Shown here: in pieces, positions 12,471-24,513 of the stretch
Position numbering within the stretch: position 1 is the first letter of the stretch
Layout of the letters: every line of letters begins with the position of its first letter
Source of the DNA: Gymnopilus junonius
Lineage: Eukaryota; Basidiomycota; Agaricomycetes; Agaricales; Galerinaceae
Reading direction: 5' to 3'
Length of the DNA stretch: 64,000 bases
Assembly: GCA_015501075.1 (NCBI GenBank)
Contig: JADNYJ010000037.1
Coordinates: 124,001 to 188,000, forward strand
Position numbers and translations under genes: made by a program
Notes under the pieces: generated by a model
What the model was told of the DNA's origin: nothing
Database searches by the model: none
What the model saw: the letters and a program-made list of their open reading frames with translations, nothing else

Positions 12471-12988
12471 CTACTCAAACTACAACCCAGGCTTTCAACG
12501 CGTACGCTGTGGCTGATCTGCCTTCGTGAAATCCCTTTTCCATTCATTTCATCGTTATACCTCACTACAACCCAATATATCTGTGCTTTCCTCCATGAAC
12601 TGCTGTTTTAACCCCTCCCCCCTGAGTTGCAATGCCGATCACTGCATCACTGAATTTCAAATTGCTTGCCATTCATTATCAATGCGCGACAAGACTATTC
12701 GGGAGGCATTATAGCAAAGGTGTGGATTCGGAGTGGCCTTTTCAACTGGAGAGACCCGGACGAGCTTACAGCACCTCGCAAAAAGCATAGGAGCATGTCA
12801 GGCAAGAAGGATTGACCCATAGGCGGCCGTAGAACTCTGTTTTTCGTAAATAGAAAAAACATTTTTATTTCTTTTTTGGAACCGTATACAACTAGCCGTA
12901 TAACCGTATATATACAGTAAATATACACTAAACAACCATATCCGTATATTTAAGTTGTCGACCCTATACGTATACTATATGGTTGGAG
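12471..12988. mobile_element. insertion splitting the left kinase gene, type unknown
   Basis: About 500 bases with no match to the right-arm kinase lie exactly where its first intron should be. Positions 12,880-12,975 are AT-rich and carry several ccgtata/tatacgg words in both orientations, which suggests an element end. No coding region or clear target-site duplication is visible, so the nature of the insertion is inferred. Confidence 0.4.
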
Positions 12989-14003
12989 CCTTAACCTCCA
13001 TGCATTATTCCAGCATCATGCAGACCTTTGAGGGCTCGAGCGACAGTACCAACTATCCTCTGTACTACGTGTACCGGAAACCGGTGATGATTTGCCCCTA
13101 ATTGAAGTGCTTGAACTGAAGTGCTCAGAGGATTTAATACGAAGCACAAATGTGACCCTGCTCCGCTGTCTTCCCAGAAGCTCCCTTGGAATATCGGAAG
13201 GCCAAGGTTAGAATCAAGCTTGTCCACCGCCTTGACAATAGGAAGCTCTACAGTCTTAGCGCGATCCGAGGCTGCTATGGTGAAGATCTTCACTGCAAAA
13301 TATACAGGATCGCGCGGACGAAAGACAAGCCATGTAGATGAGCGAGGGCCATATCCCAGTTTTCGCACAATTTCGAATTTGTCGCCATTGAGCTTCTGTC
13401 CGATTATGGCAGGGTAATAACCTCCACCTTCAGAAAGTGGCAGATCGAAAGGTTCCTCGGGAAAAGACATGAAAAACAACTGGAGGTTTCTGAAGACTGA
13501 CGTCAGGCGTTATAAGTACACAGCCATCGTTGTTAGGAATGTTCCTAACGATGCCAAGTCGACCTGCAGATGCCTGAGTTCGATGGTAAGTATGTAATGG
13601 TTTTTTTTCTATTTTAGGTTGATCCTTACCCACATTGGTTCAGAATTATGGCTCATCCTGCTATCGAACTCAACTCCTGTTGCATTGCAAAGTTTCTGTT
13701 GCCCACCCATCGTCGAGAATCGCCAGTCTAATAGGATTCAAGGTACAGAATTATGAGCGCCCGAAAAGCCCGAGGACGCACTCTCATCCCAGGGAATCGC
13801 CCACAGCGATGACCTAGCCGACAACTCACTTGCGGAAATGAATTTATCATTGTTAACCGCCAAATATAGTATCTTCACAATGCCTGACATTAATGGAATT
13901 TAATACTCAATGAGTCAAGATCAGCTATATCTGTTTCAGCAGCCACCGAACACCTCAAGTTGATATCGAAGATTTGCATTAGAAAATCAGAAGATAAATT
14001 CGG

Positions 14004-14944
14004 TCAAACATTGGTCGTACCTTCTAGGCACCCTTCGAACGCAGTTTCGGAGAGAGAGTAAGCGAAGATGGCGAGTCGACCGTCGCGCTGGAAAGAAGAC
14101 ATCAGGTCATTCATTTGCATATCCCAAAATTCCAAATGACCACAACGCACCTGAGCTATCGCAGTTCCAAGTCCAAATTCGTCCACCAATGCCAGGTCGT
14201 TAGGACGTCCGGCCACCAGTCCAGTCGAGTCCTGCAGCATCTCATGCTCAAATTCCCCTGACACGAAGACCGCAATAGGTAGATGAGAGAGGGCGCGATC
14301 GTTCAAAATATTGTTTAAGTCTTGTCTGGATGCCTGGAGAGTTGTGGCATTAGTCGAGTTTATGAGGAAGGCGATACCGTCGTATTCATGTAGAGCGTCG
14401 CGCATTTTTTTGCGGTCTATAGAAGATGAAGAGATAAACCAATCAAGTATCCAGGAACTAAGAACTCGACGAACCGCCAGGATTTCCCGGAGCAATTATG
14501 GCTTCTAGGTACACACCGTCAAGTTCGAAATATTCTGGCGCTGAATATCCATTGAAAGATGATAATCGAATGGGTGCATCTGATCAATATCATTGTGTAA
14601 TTTGAGTGCATGTGAATCAACTCACGAGGAAGAGCCTCGCCTCCAGCATCACGTTGAATAAATGTTTTTGAACGCACAGAGCGCACAAAAGACTGTCAAG
14701 GTCAGACAGGCCAATTGTAAAGAGGTCAACAGAGTCAATCATGGCCAGTCAGACAAACCGCTATCTCGCCAACGTCGGTTCCGTAAAAGCCGATTCTGGC
14801 TTCCACGAAACCTATACAATGATGGAGCTGTGTTAGCCCGTATGTGCCGCGAGGACCAGACCAGAAGTAGAAAAACGTACCATGCCTTATGAATAGCCTT
14901 CTGAGAATGATATTGCAGCAAAGAAGGATCGGAAGGATCGACAT
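14004..14944 (-). pseudogene. Arf/Sar-like small GTPase-related gene, degenerate
   Basis: The best-preserved piece (14,430-14,004) reads EYDGIAFLINSTNATTLQ then LNNILNDRALSHLPIAVFVSG, the pattern around the NKxD region of Arf/Sar GTPases (...LNxLLxxxxLxxxPxLxxxNK). The expected NKxD is VSGE. Upstream, ARIGFYGTDVGEIA sits where the P-loop (GxxxxGK[ST]) should be, with Lys replaced by Glu. Plausible introns with GT-AG ends join the pieces (for example gtacct...ttag at about 14,456-14,507, joining ELDGV to SWILDW). Both nucleotide-binding motifs are altered, so it is either a pseudo-GTPase or a relic. It lies between the kinase and CoaE of the left arm and has no counterpart in the right arm. 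Confidence 0.4.
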
Positions 14945-15310
14945 AAGGGTGAAAGGCTATCTATGCTGAGACTCACCAAAGTCTGAAGATTCAGCCGAGA
15001 CCTCCGGCACAAGCCCGAGACGAAGGGCAAGGAAATGAAACGAGAAGCTTTTGGTTGTAAGGATCGTTGTTCAATGCTTTCGTTGAATGTCAAATGGTTA
15101 CTGAAAAGTTTTGAATAAGATTTGGTGGCAGCCGTTACAGGATCACACTTAGTGAGCAAATCTAATGATATACAGAATGCTATTTTGTCTACATCTAATG
15201 AACAAGCAAGACACATTAATAAGGGGTATCCAATAAAGTGGGGTAGAAATGACAAAATTTACAATTACATCCAAAGGCGAGGATTATCACGAATCCTCTT
15301 CGTGATATCA

Positions 15311-16139
15311 TCATGCCTTCTTCTCCTTCACTGTGCTTTTCAGTCGCCTCCATACCAACGTCCACACAGCTGAAGCAAGTCCCACAGGGGGAACCAACCA
15401 GCTGACGATCCAACCCCAGCTCCCTGCTTCTTTCTCGAGTCTCTTCACGAGACTATCAACTTGAGATTCCAGTTCAGACCTGGTCCCAGAGTTATCCACG
15501 ACGACGTCTGCATAAGCTACTTTGTCCGCTATAGGGATTTGTGAGCGCAGACGTGACGAGGCCTCCGCTGGGGTGGAGGAATCTCGAGAAATTAAACGTT
15601 GAAGCTGAATTTCCTCTGAGCTATAAAGGCGTATGAGAGATATCGATTAAATGAGCAAGGAAAAACCGACCAGTATACAACGACAACCAATCCAACCCAC
15701 TTCCACAATGGACCCTCAATAAGCAGCGGTACATCAAGGATAGCATATTTATGCCCCGTCATCCAATGCCACAGCACCTGTAGCAGCATCGCTTTCCTCA
15801 CAGCAGGGTGCACGATCTCAGTCAGCTGCCTCCGCTTCTCCGCATCATTAAAGACGATGCTGCCTAGTTTCTTCCTATCAAGCGAACCATCCGGCAGTAG
15901 AACATCGCTACCAAAGGTCTTTGCAATTTTCGAAAGCCCAGATGTGCCGGGTGCTACAACTTCGCGCGCAATGACATCCGCGTCGATAATGGGGACGTTG
16001 TGCGCCTTGAGGAGGCCGGACACTGTGGATTTTCCAGTCGCAATTCCACCTGTTAGGCCTACGACTGTTGGAACCATAAAAAACTGGGGTCAGTTAGAAT
16101 AAAGAGGCTTGGACATCTGAGGAAAGTCGTACCAAGCAT
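15311..16139 (-). CDS. coaE: dephospho-CoA kinase
   Basis: Catalyses the last step of coenzyme A synthesis, ATP-dependent phosphorylation of dephospho-CoA. Three exons fit: 16,139-16,133 (ATGCTTG), 16,064-15,671 and 15,620-15,311, with introns of 68 and 50 nt, giving 236 residues. The spliced start [18 protein letters not shown] is the canonical CoaE opening with the Walker A P-loop [22 protein letters not shown] and HPAVRKAML follow, then VPLLIEG and VVYCSEEIQLQRLISRD, as in bacterial and fungal enzymes. The C-terminus has a predicted membrane helix (WIVSWLVPPVGLASAVWTLVW), fitting membrane-anchored fungal enzymes. The intact frame contrasts with the damaged copy at 34,470. The 7-nt first exon is small, but phase, splice sites and protein sequence all agree. 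Confidence 0.93.
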
Positions 16140-16368
16140 GGTGGTCGTCTGTAGATTCGTGTAAAACGGAAATGAATTATTTCATCACGGACGACTGTCA
16201 CGGGTCTCGAGTCAGGTAATTTAACTTCTTCTGCTTTTTTTACCACATTCTGAGGGCTTCTGGGCATTGGAGAGTCTAAACTCCAGATTTACTGCACATT
16301 CTACGTTCACTGTAAATTATCATGTATCCTAATGCCAATACACCTCAAATTTCAATTTACATATCATC

Positions 16369-18031
16369 CTAAATTTTTAGTATCCGCATTCCAGATACTA
16401 AATCGAGTTTCTGGTGCTTCCATGACCGAGGGTAATACGGTTCGACAGAGAGGTCTATTGCCATCCCTTTCCTTCTGCGCTCCAAGAGAAGGCCTCTCGT
16501 CTCCGGATCTATAGATGGTAACGCGTCTTCCGTACAATTACCCACTATGCTGATGCCAAAGAGGGGATACTTCCTGGCGCTAGGTCCGGCAGATTCATAA
16601 TTGAGGAGGCAGAGCTCCTGTACAATATCCCATTGTATACGTCGTGCTCCCATTTCCAAGATTTGAGTGCAGGAAGAAACTTGCCTCCTTCCGGGCGGGT
16701 CTCTAATATAAGCGATAGAAGGTCGTTGAATGATAGCATCGAGGGATGCCGTGGATGGCGATTGATGGCAAGTTTTTCAAGCAACGGACGTGATTCGAGG
16801 AGATTGATGAGATCATTGCTAATTGACTGTTCTTCGCCTAAGTATGTTATCGATTACCAAAGTACGCAGAGGGCACAGAGACCGCTGTAGAAATTGATGT
16901 AAATCTTCAGCGGGTAGTGATGGGTCCTCCATATCAATGACGAGATTTTGAAGGGAGGGCAGGTCTATAAATTGGAAGAAGAAACTAGCGAGCGACTCTT
17001 TTGTGAATTGAATGTTAAGAGATGTAATTGTGGAATGTGTACCGGCAGCAATATTCTGCAAGGAAGTCCTCAAGGGATCGACACACACAGTACAGTCGAT
17101 CATGTGTGTAGCCATCTTGAACAAATCAAATGTAGTGTCAAGGAGAAGTACGCTGTCTGAGATATGCTCGACATTACTCCAGTCAATATCGAGGTGTTCT
17201 AGTGTCACATTCCTCAGGCTGACAGAGGTCGGGCGCGGTTTGCTTGCTGCAGAACCGAACGTTGTTCCTGGATGTGACAGTAGTATGACAGAGCCGTATG
17301 ATGTCCAGGCCCAAGAGCGAAGGCGCAGTATTTTCAAGATCGGAGTGCCCAAGTAGGCTCAATACGACAACGAAGATCCTTCCAGAACCCTTTCGTAATA
17401 TCACAATCAAGACTTCCCACCGATCCGAACAGCTGCTGAGTGCCTCGATGAAAGGAAGGGGTAAAAGTTCCTCGTCGTCATCAAATCCATAGAAATTTTG
17501 ACCATGACTTTCGTTTTCATCATCACCTTCTCCGTCTTCTTCTTTAGATAGTCGAATTATGATGGATAGGGGCATTTGGCCGGAACAGCGAATGTGTTTT
17601 GTGAAGATATGCAGGTTGACGTCGCTAGTAATTTTGCTGATGAAGAGCCGGATATATGTCCACAGGGCAGGCATGGACTCGACATGGTCACGCCATGCTT
17701 GGCAAACGGCGGCCAACGTTATAGGTGAGTACAATTTGTTTTGACCTGGCTCGCGAGCCACATATAACTCGAATATGTGGGTGACTATCTCTGTGGGCAG
17801 AAGGCTCTTCACGATATCGTGTTCATAGTTGCGCTCCGACTTTATCTCCTGGCGCTTGAGTAAGAGTTGTTCTGGATACTCCTTCGCGTCAGCTATCCGC
17901 AAGTTCAAGCAGATGATTTCCTCGCAGCTGGTACAAGGACCTCCATTGCGTATGGTGCACAACTTGTACTCTTCCTTGTTAGATGATTCAAGGCCGCCGT
18001 ACTTGTCAGAGGGTACATGGGTTGGAAGCAA
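16369..18031 (-). pseudogene. F-box protein with Cys-rich leader, frameshifted
   Basis: The N-terminal part (18,031 to about 17,400) has the leader YKLCTIRNGGPCTSCEE, then a basic coiled stretch, then the F-box-like LLPTEIVTHIFELYV and LAAVCQAWRDHVESMPALW. After SSCSDRWEV the frame shifts relative to the neighbour at 18,739-20,432. LRR-like text resumes at 17,352-16,819 (TPILKILRLRSWAW..., LPSLQNLVIDMEDPSLP), shifts again at 16,784 (EKLAINRHPRHPSM) and again at 16,659 (RRIQWDIVQELCLLN...). At least three frame changes without splice signals point to a pseudogene. It is the F-box member of the left arm of the inverted duplication. Confidence 0.7.
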
Positions 18032-18738
18032 TTGGGCGAGAAAATGGACCTAGATGCGAGTGATTAGACATAGTATTAGGCTTATATCACGGAGCTATTT
18101 TACCCTTCCTATTGTATGGAGAATGTTCAGCTCAATCTAGCTCTGCCTGACTCCAAAATAATCGGGTGTGAACGCGAGTCATCGAGGGTTGACTTCTGAG
18201 CGATGTAGCAGTTGAAAGATCGAGCGTTGCAGCTCGCCAAAAATAGATCACAACACATTTTTCGCTGAATTCTAGGGTCCGACGCATTGATCTCTGGAGC
18301 TTTTTTTACTTGATGAGTTGTTTGGGTGTCATCGAGCTGGAATGGAAATGATAACCATTTGTTGCACAGCGCTATAGCTGTGCAGTAGACTACGCAAACG
18401 AGGATCATCAACGTTCTATAATTTTACAACTTGAACCATCCGATCTACTCACGTGCCAAGTTAGCCACTGACGGTTGGCAACACTCACTATCGCCTTGCT
18501 TTTTTCTTGCTTTGTCCCACCTTTCTTCTTATCATACTATATGTATACAAACTTCTTTCTTTCCATATAATTTATAAGTTTTGGAACTATGTATGTACTT
18601 ATCTACTATCTTGTGTTCATCTTATGCTCCCTGTAAGGCGTTATCTGTCCCTCGTTGTCAGTGCATCTCGTTCACCGATAATTTCCGAGTTCAATTTCCC
18701 ACTAAAATTTGTTGACCATTCCAGATAATAAGTCGAGT

Positions 18739-20432
18739 TTATGCCGCTTCCACGACCGACGGAATTTGAAGTGGGTTGACATAGAGGTCTATCACCATCC
18801 CTTCCCTTTTACGTTTTAAAAGAAGGTCTCTGCCTCGGTTCAATAGATGGCGAGCTCCCCTCTGCGTAAAATAGTCCACTATTTTGATGCATAAGAGGGG
18901 TTTCTTTCTTGCCATAGGCCTAGATGCCTCCGGGTCATAACGAGTAGGCATAGCTGCTGGACGACATCCCATTGTATATCCCGTGCCTTGACCTGCAAAT
19001 TTTGAGTGCAGAAAGAATTCATGTCCTTCCAAGCGGGCCTTCAATAATTGCGATAGAAGGCTGTTGAGTGATGTTTTGGGGTACTGTTGATGGTAAGTTC
19101 TTCAAGCAATGGAACCGATTTGAAGAGACTGATAAGATTTTTGCTGATAGAGTTGTCGCTCTCTCCTGCTATGTTATCAAGTGTTATAGTACGCAAACAA
19201 CGTGAAGCTCGCTGTAAGAATTCATTTAAATCTCCAATAGGCAGTTCTCTTTCTTCCATATCGACGATGATATCTCGGAGGGAGGGAAGATTCATCAGTC
19301 TGAAGAAGTGAGAAGCGAGTTCTGGATATTTCTGGAAATAAATGTGAAGAGATGTGAGCACGGGATATGTGTGGACTTTGAAATTCTGCAATCGTTTCCT
19401 TATGATATCGACATGAATGGTACAGTCGACCATTTTGTGGGCCAAATCAAATAGATCAAAGGTGATGTCGAGGGGAACTACACTGTCTGTGATGTGCTTG
19501 ACGCCGCTCCAGTCAATATTGAGGTATTCGGGTGTCATATGACTCAACCCTACAGACGTCGGGCGTGGTTTGCTGACTGTAGTTGCTTCAGAAATAAACA
19601 TTGGTTCTGCATGTGTCAAAAATGTTCTGAGACCATGTGGTGTCCAGCCCCAGGAGCAAAGTCGCAGTGTTTTTAGGCAGGCGGTACCCAGAGCAGAATC
19701 GACGCGGCGACGAAGACGCTTCCACACTCTTTTTGTAATGTCACAGTTGAAGACTTCCCATCGATGTGAACAGGAACTGAGCGCCTCGATGATGGGAGTG
19801 GATAATAATTCTGTGTCATTTTCCTCATCACTTTCGTCGCCATTTCCTCGGCCATTCGAACCATAAATGTCATATTGATAACCATCTTCGTCCTCATCAT
19901 TTTCATCCTCCTCCTCCTCAACATCTTCTTCATCATCCTCTTCAGAAGCCTCTTTAAGTAGTCGAATTTCGATGGAGAGGGGGAGTTGGCCAGAACAGGC
20001 AATATGTTTTGTAAGAACGTGTAGGTTGAAGTTGCTGGTACTTTTGCTAAGGAAGAGCTGAATATATTTCCAAAGACTGGGCCTGGACTCTATGAATTTA
20101 CGCCAGTGTTGGCAAACGGCGGCCAATGTCATGGGCGAGTAAAGTTCATAATAATCCGGATCAGGAGCTACACATAATTCAAATATGTGGATAACTATCT
20201 CCATGGGCAGAAGATTCTTCATGAGATCGTGTTTATTGTTGCGCTCCAACTTTATCTCTCGGCGCTTGTGCAAGAGTATCTCCAGTTTCTCCTTCGCGTC
20301 AGCTATCTGCAAGTTCAAGCGAATTATTTCCTCGCAACTAGTGCAAGGATTTCCATCGCATATTCTACATAGCTTGTACAGCTCTCCGTCGTCCGATGGA
20401 TCAAGACTTCCACACCAATCGCAGAAATACAT
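18739..20432 (-). CDS. F-box protein with N-terminal Cys motif and acidic insert
   Basis: The ORF at 20,432-19,041 codes 463 residues. Order: CDWCGSLD...LCRICDGNPCTSC (residues 4-36, possible zinc-binding Cys pairs), a charged helical stretch, the F-box-like LLPMEIVIHIFELCV and LAAVCQHWRKFIESRPSLW (about residues 75-125), an Asp/Glu-rich insert (about 160-210), then LRR-like repeats. F-box proteins bridge Skp1 and substrates in SCF ubiquitin ligases. The ORF stops at 19,041, but text typical of the family C-terminus (KPLLCIKIVDYFTQRG..., LLKRKREGMVIDLYV) continues in another frame to 18,739, so the last 100 residues are out of frame. It may be translated as the shorter form. Confidence 0.65.
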
Positions 20433-20828
20433 GCGTCGGAAGGAATTGTTCGAGAAATTGAACCTAGGTTTGACTGATCTGATAAGTAATACGATATCGA
20501 TATCGGGTTTACATTAAGGAAATACTTCTGCTCACCTGCTCTATAGCGTAAGATAAGATATCGCCACCCAGATTTTATAATGGATCCAGCTTAGACTGTC
20601 CTGAGTTCAGCAGAGTAATGAAGAGGATGACTGTCAGACTGAAGGAGCGTGTGGGCACCATGTTGAAATTGGCTAAAAATAAAACACATGGATCTAAATT
20701 TAGAAGGTAGAGTAGAATATGGTTTTCGACCAGCGATAAGTTTTTTGAAAGAGAATATAATGTCCTGATACATTACTAGACCCTATAACTGCAAATACAA
20801 CTGACGAATGTTCTGATCATCACTATAT

Positions 20829-22092
20829 TCAATTGTTGATCAGTAATATAGTTATCAAATCGACTTTTTGCCCCTTCCATTCATTGTTGAAAGGTTCGCA
20901 TTGGGTTCGGAAGGGCGTCACATGAAGCAGCTGGATGAGATCATGATCCGTGAGTCTTGCAAACTGAAGCAAAAATTCATGCATATGGCAAGAGGAACAA
21001 TCGGCAAAAGAGACCATATCCTTCACAGGTAATTCGCTATGTAAAGTCTTGATGAGAAGCATGTTGAGTGAAGGTAACTTAGGTATCGGAAGAAGAAATT
21101 GATATATGAAACTTCAGTCAGCAATTTGATTCTGATGAAAGCAAGATTACAATGTTCAATACTCCTTCCCCTTTGGAGGCTCAGGGTGGAGGAGAAGCGT
21201 GCATTGACTGCAACACTACAGCAGCCTAAGTTTGGGCCCATGCCAGAGGATAAACACTGCATCAATCCATATGTTTTCGACAATAGCATATTTGACAAAA
21301 GTCCAGTCCATGTCCAAGCGCATTGGGTCAATTTCCGAAAAATGGATAGCACTGGGGCGAGCATTCAGGGGCCGAACCTAAGACATTTCTTGCTTCAGGC
21401 TGGGCTACCCTTCGAAGAGAAAATCCGCAGTCCTCGTAACTTAGAAGTATTTTGAGGTAACAGACCAGAGCCAGTATCAAAGAGGTCTCACAGTGTGCAA
21501 GGAATTTGCAGATTCAGGTTAATCCATTGGTCAGAACAGTCATTTATCGCATTAATAAGTGGTCAGAATATTACCTTTCCTGCATCTGTGTCGTTGAACG
21601 TAGTGGGCCCAATTTGTAATTCAATAGAAAAAGGGAGTTATCCAGAATGTTTGATGTGATGTAGCAGGAATTTAAAGTTTGGTTCGCAGGTATCACCATG
21701 GTCAACAGCAATAATGATATACTTCCAGAGACAGGGCGTCGACCATGCGATCATTCTCCATGATTGACGAACTTTGCCCAAGACGAATGGTGATGATCGC
21801 TTTCTGAGAATGCGAGAAACAAGCTCTGTGGCATTCGACGGAAGACAGGGTCATGGTTATGATTGAATTTGGCCTTCAGACTGCGTCGCCTGTGCAATAG
21901 GTTTTCCAGAGCATTCCTTGCCTCCAATGTCTGTGCATTCAACAAAGGTAGCTCGCCACAGCTATCACAAGGACTTCCTTGGTGTAGGCCACAGTTCTTA
22001 TAGAATTCTTCATCAGAATTGTCTAGTGCTTCGAGGCCCCCACATTGACCGCAACGATGCATACCTAGGCAGCCTAGCAAGAGCAGATGCAC
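20829..22092 (-). pseudogene. F-box family relic
   Basis: The N-terminal signature is visible at 22,056-21,751: CGQCGGLEALD...NCGLHQGSPCDSCGELPLLNAQ. It then decays: an F-box remnant near 21,820 (RMPQSLFLAFSESDHHHSSWAKF), LRR-like scraps at 21,364-21,023, and a family C-terminus near 20,900 (GQKVDLITILLINN). No frame is long enough for a functional protein. It lies back to back with the gene at 22,408. Confidence 0.6.
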
Positions 22093-22407
22093 TAAAATTT
22101 AGCTTACAGGTACTCCAAACACATCGTGACGAGAAAATAGACTTACTTTAAACCCTTACTTAAAACCGTAAACCTAACACGAGAATATTAGAATGAAAGG
22201 GACAATGACTCAATAAACAGTTGGGAACTTGGAAGATCGCGTGCATCATGTGAAGTAACATTACATAATTGATTCGGCTCGCTCCTTTCCTCTAAAGCCA
22301 AACTCTCAAGCTTTTTCAAACTTCTGACCTCGAGTCCCTTTCGCCTTGCCAATTCACAGCCGCTCGATACAATTTTTCTCTGATATCACATCTGATTAGT
22401 TGCCAGA

Positions 22408-24059
22408 ATGCGTCGCTGTGACAAATGCGGCAGTCTCGACATTCAAGTTGCTCCCTCAGACAATGAAGAACAGTACAGGCCGTGCGACATACGCAATGGT
22501 GATCCTTGCATTAGCTGCAGGGAATTATCCTGCGTGAATCTGCAGATATCCAACGTGAAGGACCAGCTGGAGAAGTTGCTGTACAAGCGCCGCAAACTAA
22601 AGACGGAGCGAAATCATGAGCATGATCTCATGAATTCTCTACCGATGGAATTGATCTCCTACATATTCGAATTCTATGTCGCCGACATGTCGACTGATAA
22701 CCAATGGGGCTCGCCCATGATATTGTCTGCAGTCTGCCAAGCTTGGCGAAAATTAGTCGAGTCTACGCCTGTCCTTTGGACATATATTCAGATTTTTCTC
22801 AGCAAAAGTACTGTCAGAATCAATGTTGACATTCTTACAAACCATATCCATCATTCTGGCCGACTCCCTCTCTCAATCAAAATTCGAGCCGAAGAAACTA
22901 AAGATGATATTTATGCCAGAATGGATATAGAATCACGATTTACTCCTTTCGTCGAAGAGCTTTGTTCTTGCTCAGATCGGTGGGAAGTGTTTGATTGTGA
23001 GGTCGTAAACGGAATCACCTGGAGGCGCCTCCGTCAGCACATTGACGGCGCACTGGGTGCTCCCATTTTGAAAACGCTTCGCCTTTGGTCTCCCCTCTCA
23101 CAGCCATATCTAATGCATGGCGAATCGACGTCTCCTTCTGCCCTAAGCAAACCCTGTCCAACTTCTGTCAGCTTCAGACATATGATTCCGCAATACTTCG
23201 ATATTGATTGGAGCTGTGTTAAGCGAGCAACAGCGACTAACATCCCTGGTGCCGCTATATTCAACGTGTTTGCCTTGGCTGAGCAAGCAACCAACTGTAC
23301 TTTCCACGTTATCGATGACATTTCATCGAATGACACACTAAATGCAAAGACGACACATTCCATGATCACACATCTTACCGTCGCCTTTGAGTCTAGTTCA
23401 AGTCACACACCGATGATTCGATTATTTATGTTCGCGACTCTTCCCTCCCTTCAAAAACTTTCCGTCAATCTCTTTTTCAAACTATTGCCTGTAGACATGT
23501 TAGCGCGATTTTTAAAGAAGTCAGCGTGCCCTCTACGTTCCCTCACTCTGGATAATGTAGGAACCAAAGGGTATGATGACAGTTATAACAGTAATGTCCT
23601 CATCAATCTCTTCAAGGCAGCTCCATTACTTCAAGATCTGGCTATCAATTGTTATCCGAAGGATTCTTTGACACTGCCATGCAATGATCTTTTGTTTAAT
23701 TTATTAAAAACCCGAACTGCTTGAATGACGGAGAAGTGCTCCTTCCTGCACTCAAAAGTTTGCAGATCAAAGCAAAGGACATCAAATGGGATATTGTAGA
23801 GCAACTATGCCTCCTCAATCATGAAGCCACCGGGCCTCTACTCCCTCGTGTGCGGATCGTGGATTATTGTACGGGCTTGCCCACTCTCGAGCTAGAGAAA
23901 AGGCGCATGCTTGCTCACCGTAGAAGGCAAGGAATGGTGACAGACCTCTACGTCGCACCTTTACATCGTACAGGGAAAAGCGACAGATTGGATCTAGTAA
24001 CTGGATTGTGGTTCAAAAGTTCTAGTACTAGATGGATCTTGAACCAGTTAACTGGATAG
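22408..24059 (+). CDS. F-box protein with N-terminal Cys motif
   Basis: Starts MRRCDKCGSLDIQVAPSD and carries CDKC...C...PCISC in the first 36 residues, then a helical charged stretch (NLQISNVKDQLEKLLYKRRK). The F-box-like segment follows: LPMELISYIFEFYV and LSAVCQAWRKLVESTPVLW. LRR-like repeats run to residue 438 (for example LPSLQKLSVNLFFKLLPVDM). The ORF stops at 23,724. The usual C-terminus (VLLPALKSLQIKAKDIKWD..., RQGMVTDLYVAPL) continues in the next frame from 23,735 to 24,059, so a small indel near 23,715 separates the two. It could be a recent lesion or a sequencing error. Role inferred from family: substrate receptor of an SCF complex. Confidence 0.7.
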
Positions 24060-24513
24060 TCTGAATGAGAACCGACATTCTACTCTAGTCGGTATCCCGT
24101 GTCCTGCAACCTGCTGTAGTCGACATTTTTGAAGGAAATCCTTCGAATGATATATATGTTTGTTGAAAAATAAAGCAGCGCTGCATTTTCATAATGAAAC
24201 GGATGTCTTGTAGGGTAGGCGGAATCAAATTCGCGGAGTTGGGAGATAGAGAGAAGTGTGGGGCCGATAACCACGTGAAATAGACCACGAAATAGAGAAT
24301 AGGGGTGAAAGTGGAAGCCTCGCTACCCTTGGGGGCTTTTTTTCTCCTGGAAGATAGAAAGTCACGGAGATTTCATTTTCAGAGCATATTTTCGAGAAAA
24401 GCCCCAAGAGGTCCTCAGCGCCGAGGTCCCGGTGAGGAGCGGCGGCTGGCGAGATTATCTAAGCCATTAAATTGATCCTTGTCACCGTGCCTCACCTCCC
24501 CCTCGCAGAGTCG
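24060..24513. other. intergenic region between F-box gene and DUF726 gene
   Basis: No gene seen; probably holds the 5' region of the gene starting at 24,514. Confidence 0.4.

Larger units (their letters stand above)
11547..13479 (-). pseudogene. SRPK-like pseudokinase gene, disrupted (left arm copy)
   Basis: The N-lobe is intact at 13,479-12,991: KFEIVRKLGYGPRSSTWLV (glycine-rich loop) then YFAVKIFT (the VAIK lysine), ending GIMHGG where the first intron should begin. In the intact paralogue at 36,311-37,621 the next exon follows after 59 nt. Here about 500 bases of unrelated sequence intervene and the intron end plus exon start are duplicated (12,302-12,470). The next exon (AIKGDNIFF...) then shifts frame near 12,285 (CAGTTTC versus CAGTTC in the paralogue). 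The last exon (11,834-11,547) still reads EEWLSDNKMKDFNPDAHG and IKGCLRLDPQKRFSAED. The gene therefore cannot make the full protein. It pairs with the right-arm gene as part of an inverted duplication. Confidence 0.75.

Noticed and set aside
12880..12980. CRISPR-like or short tandem repeat array (ccgtata words)
   Set aside because: The words are irregularly spaced and in both orientations, the host is a eukaryote, and no repeat-spacer pattern exists.
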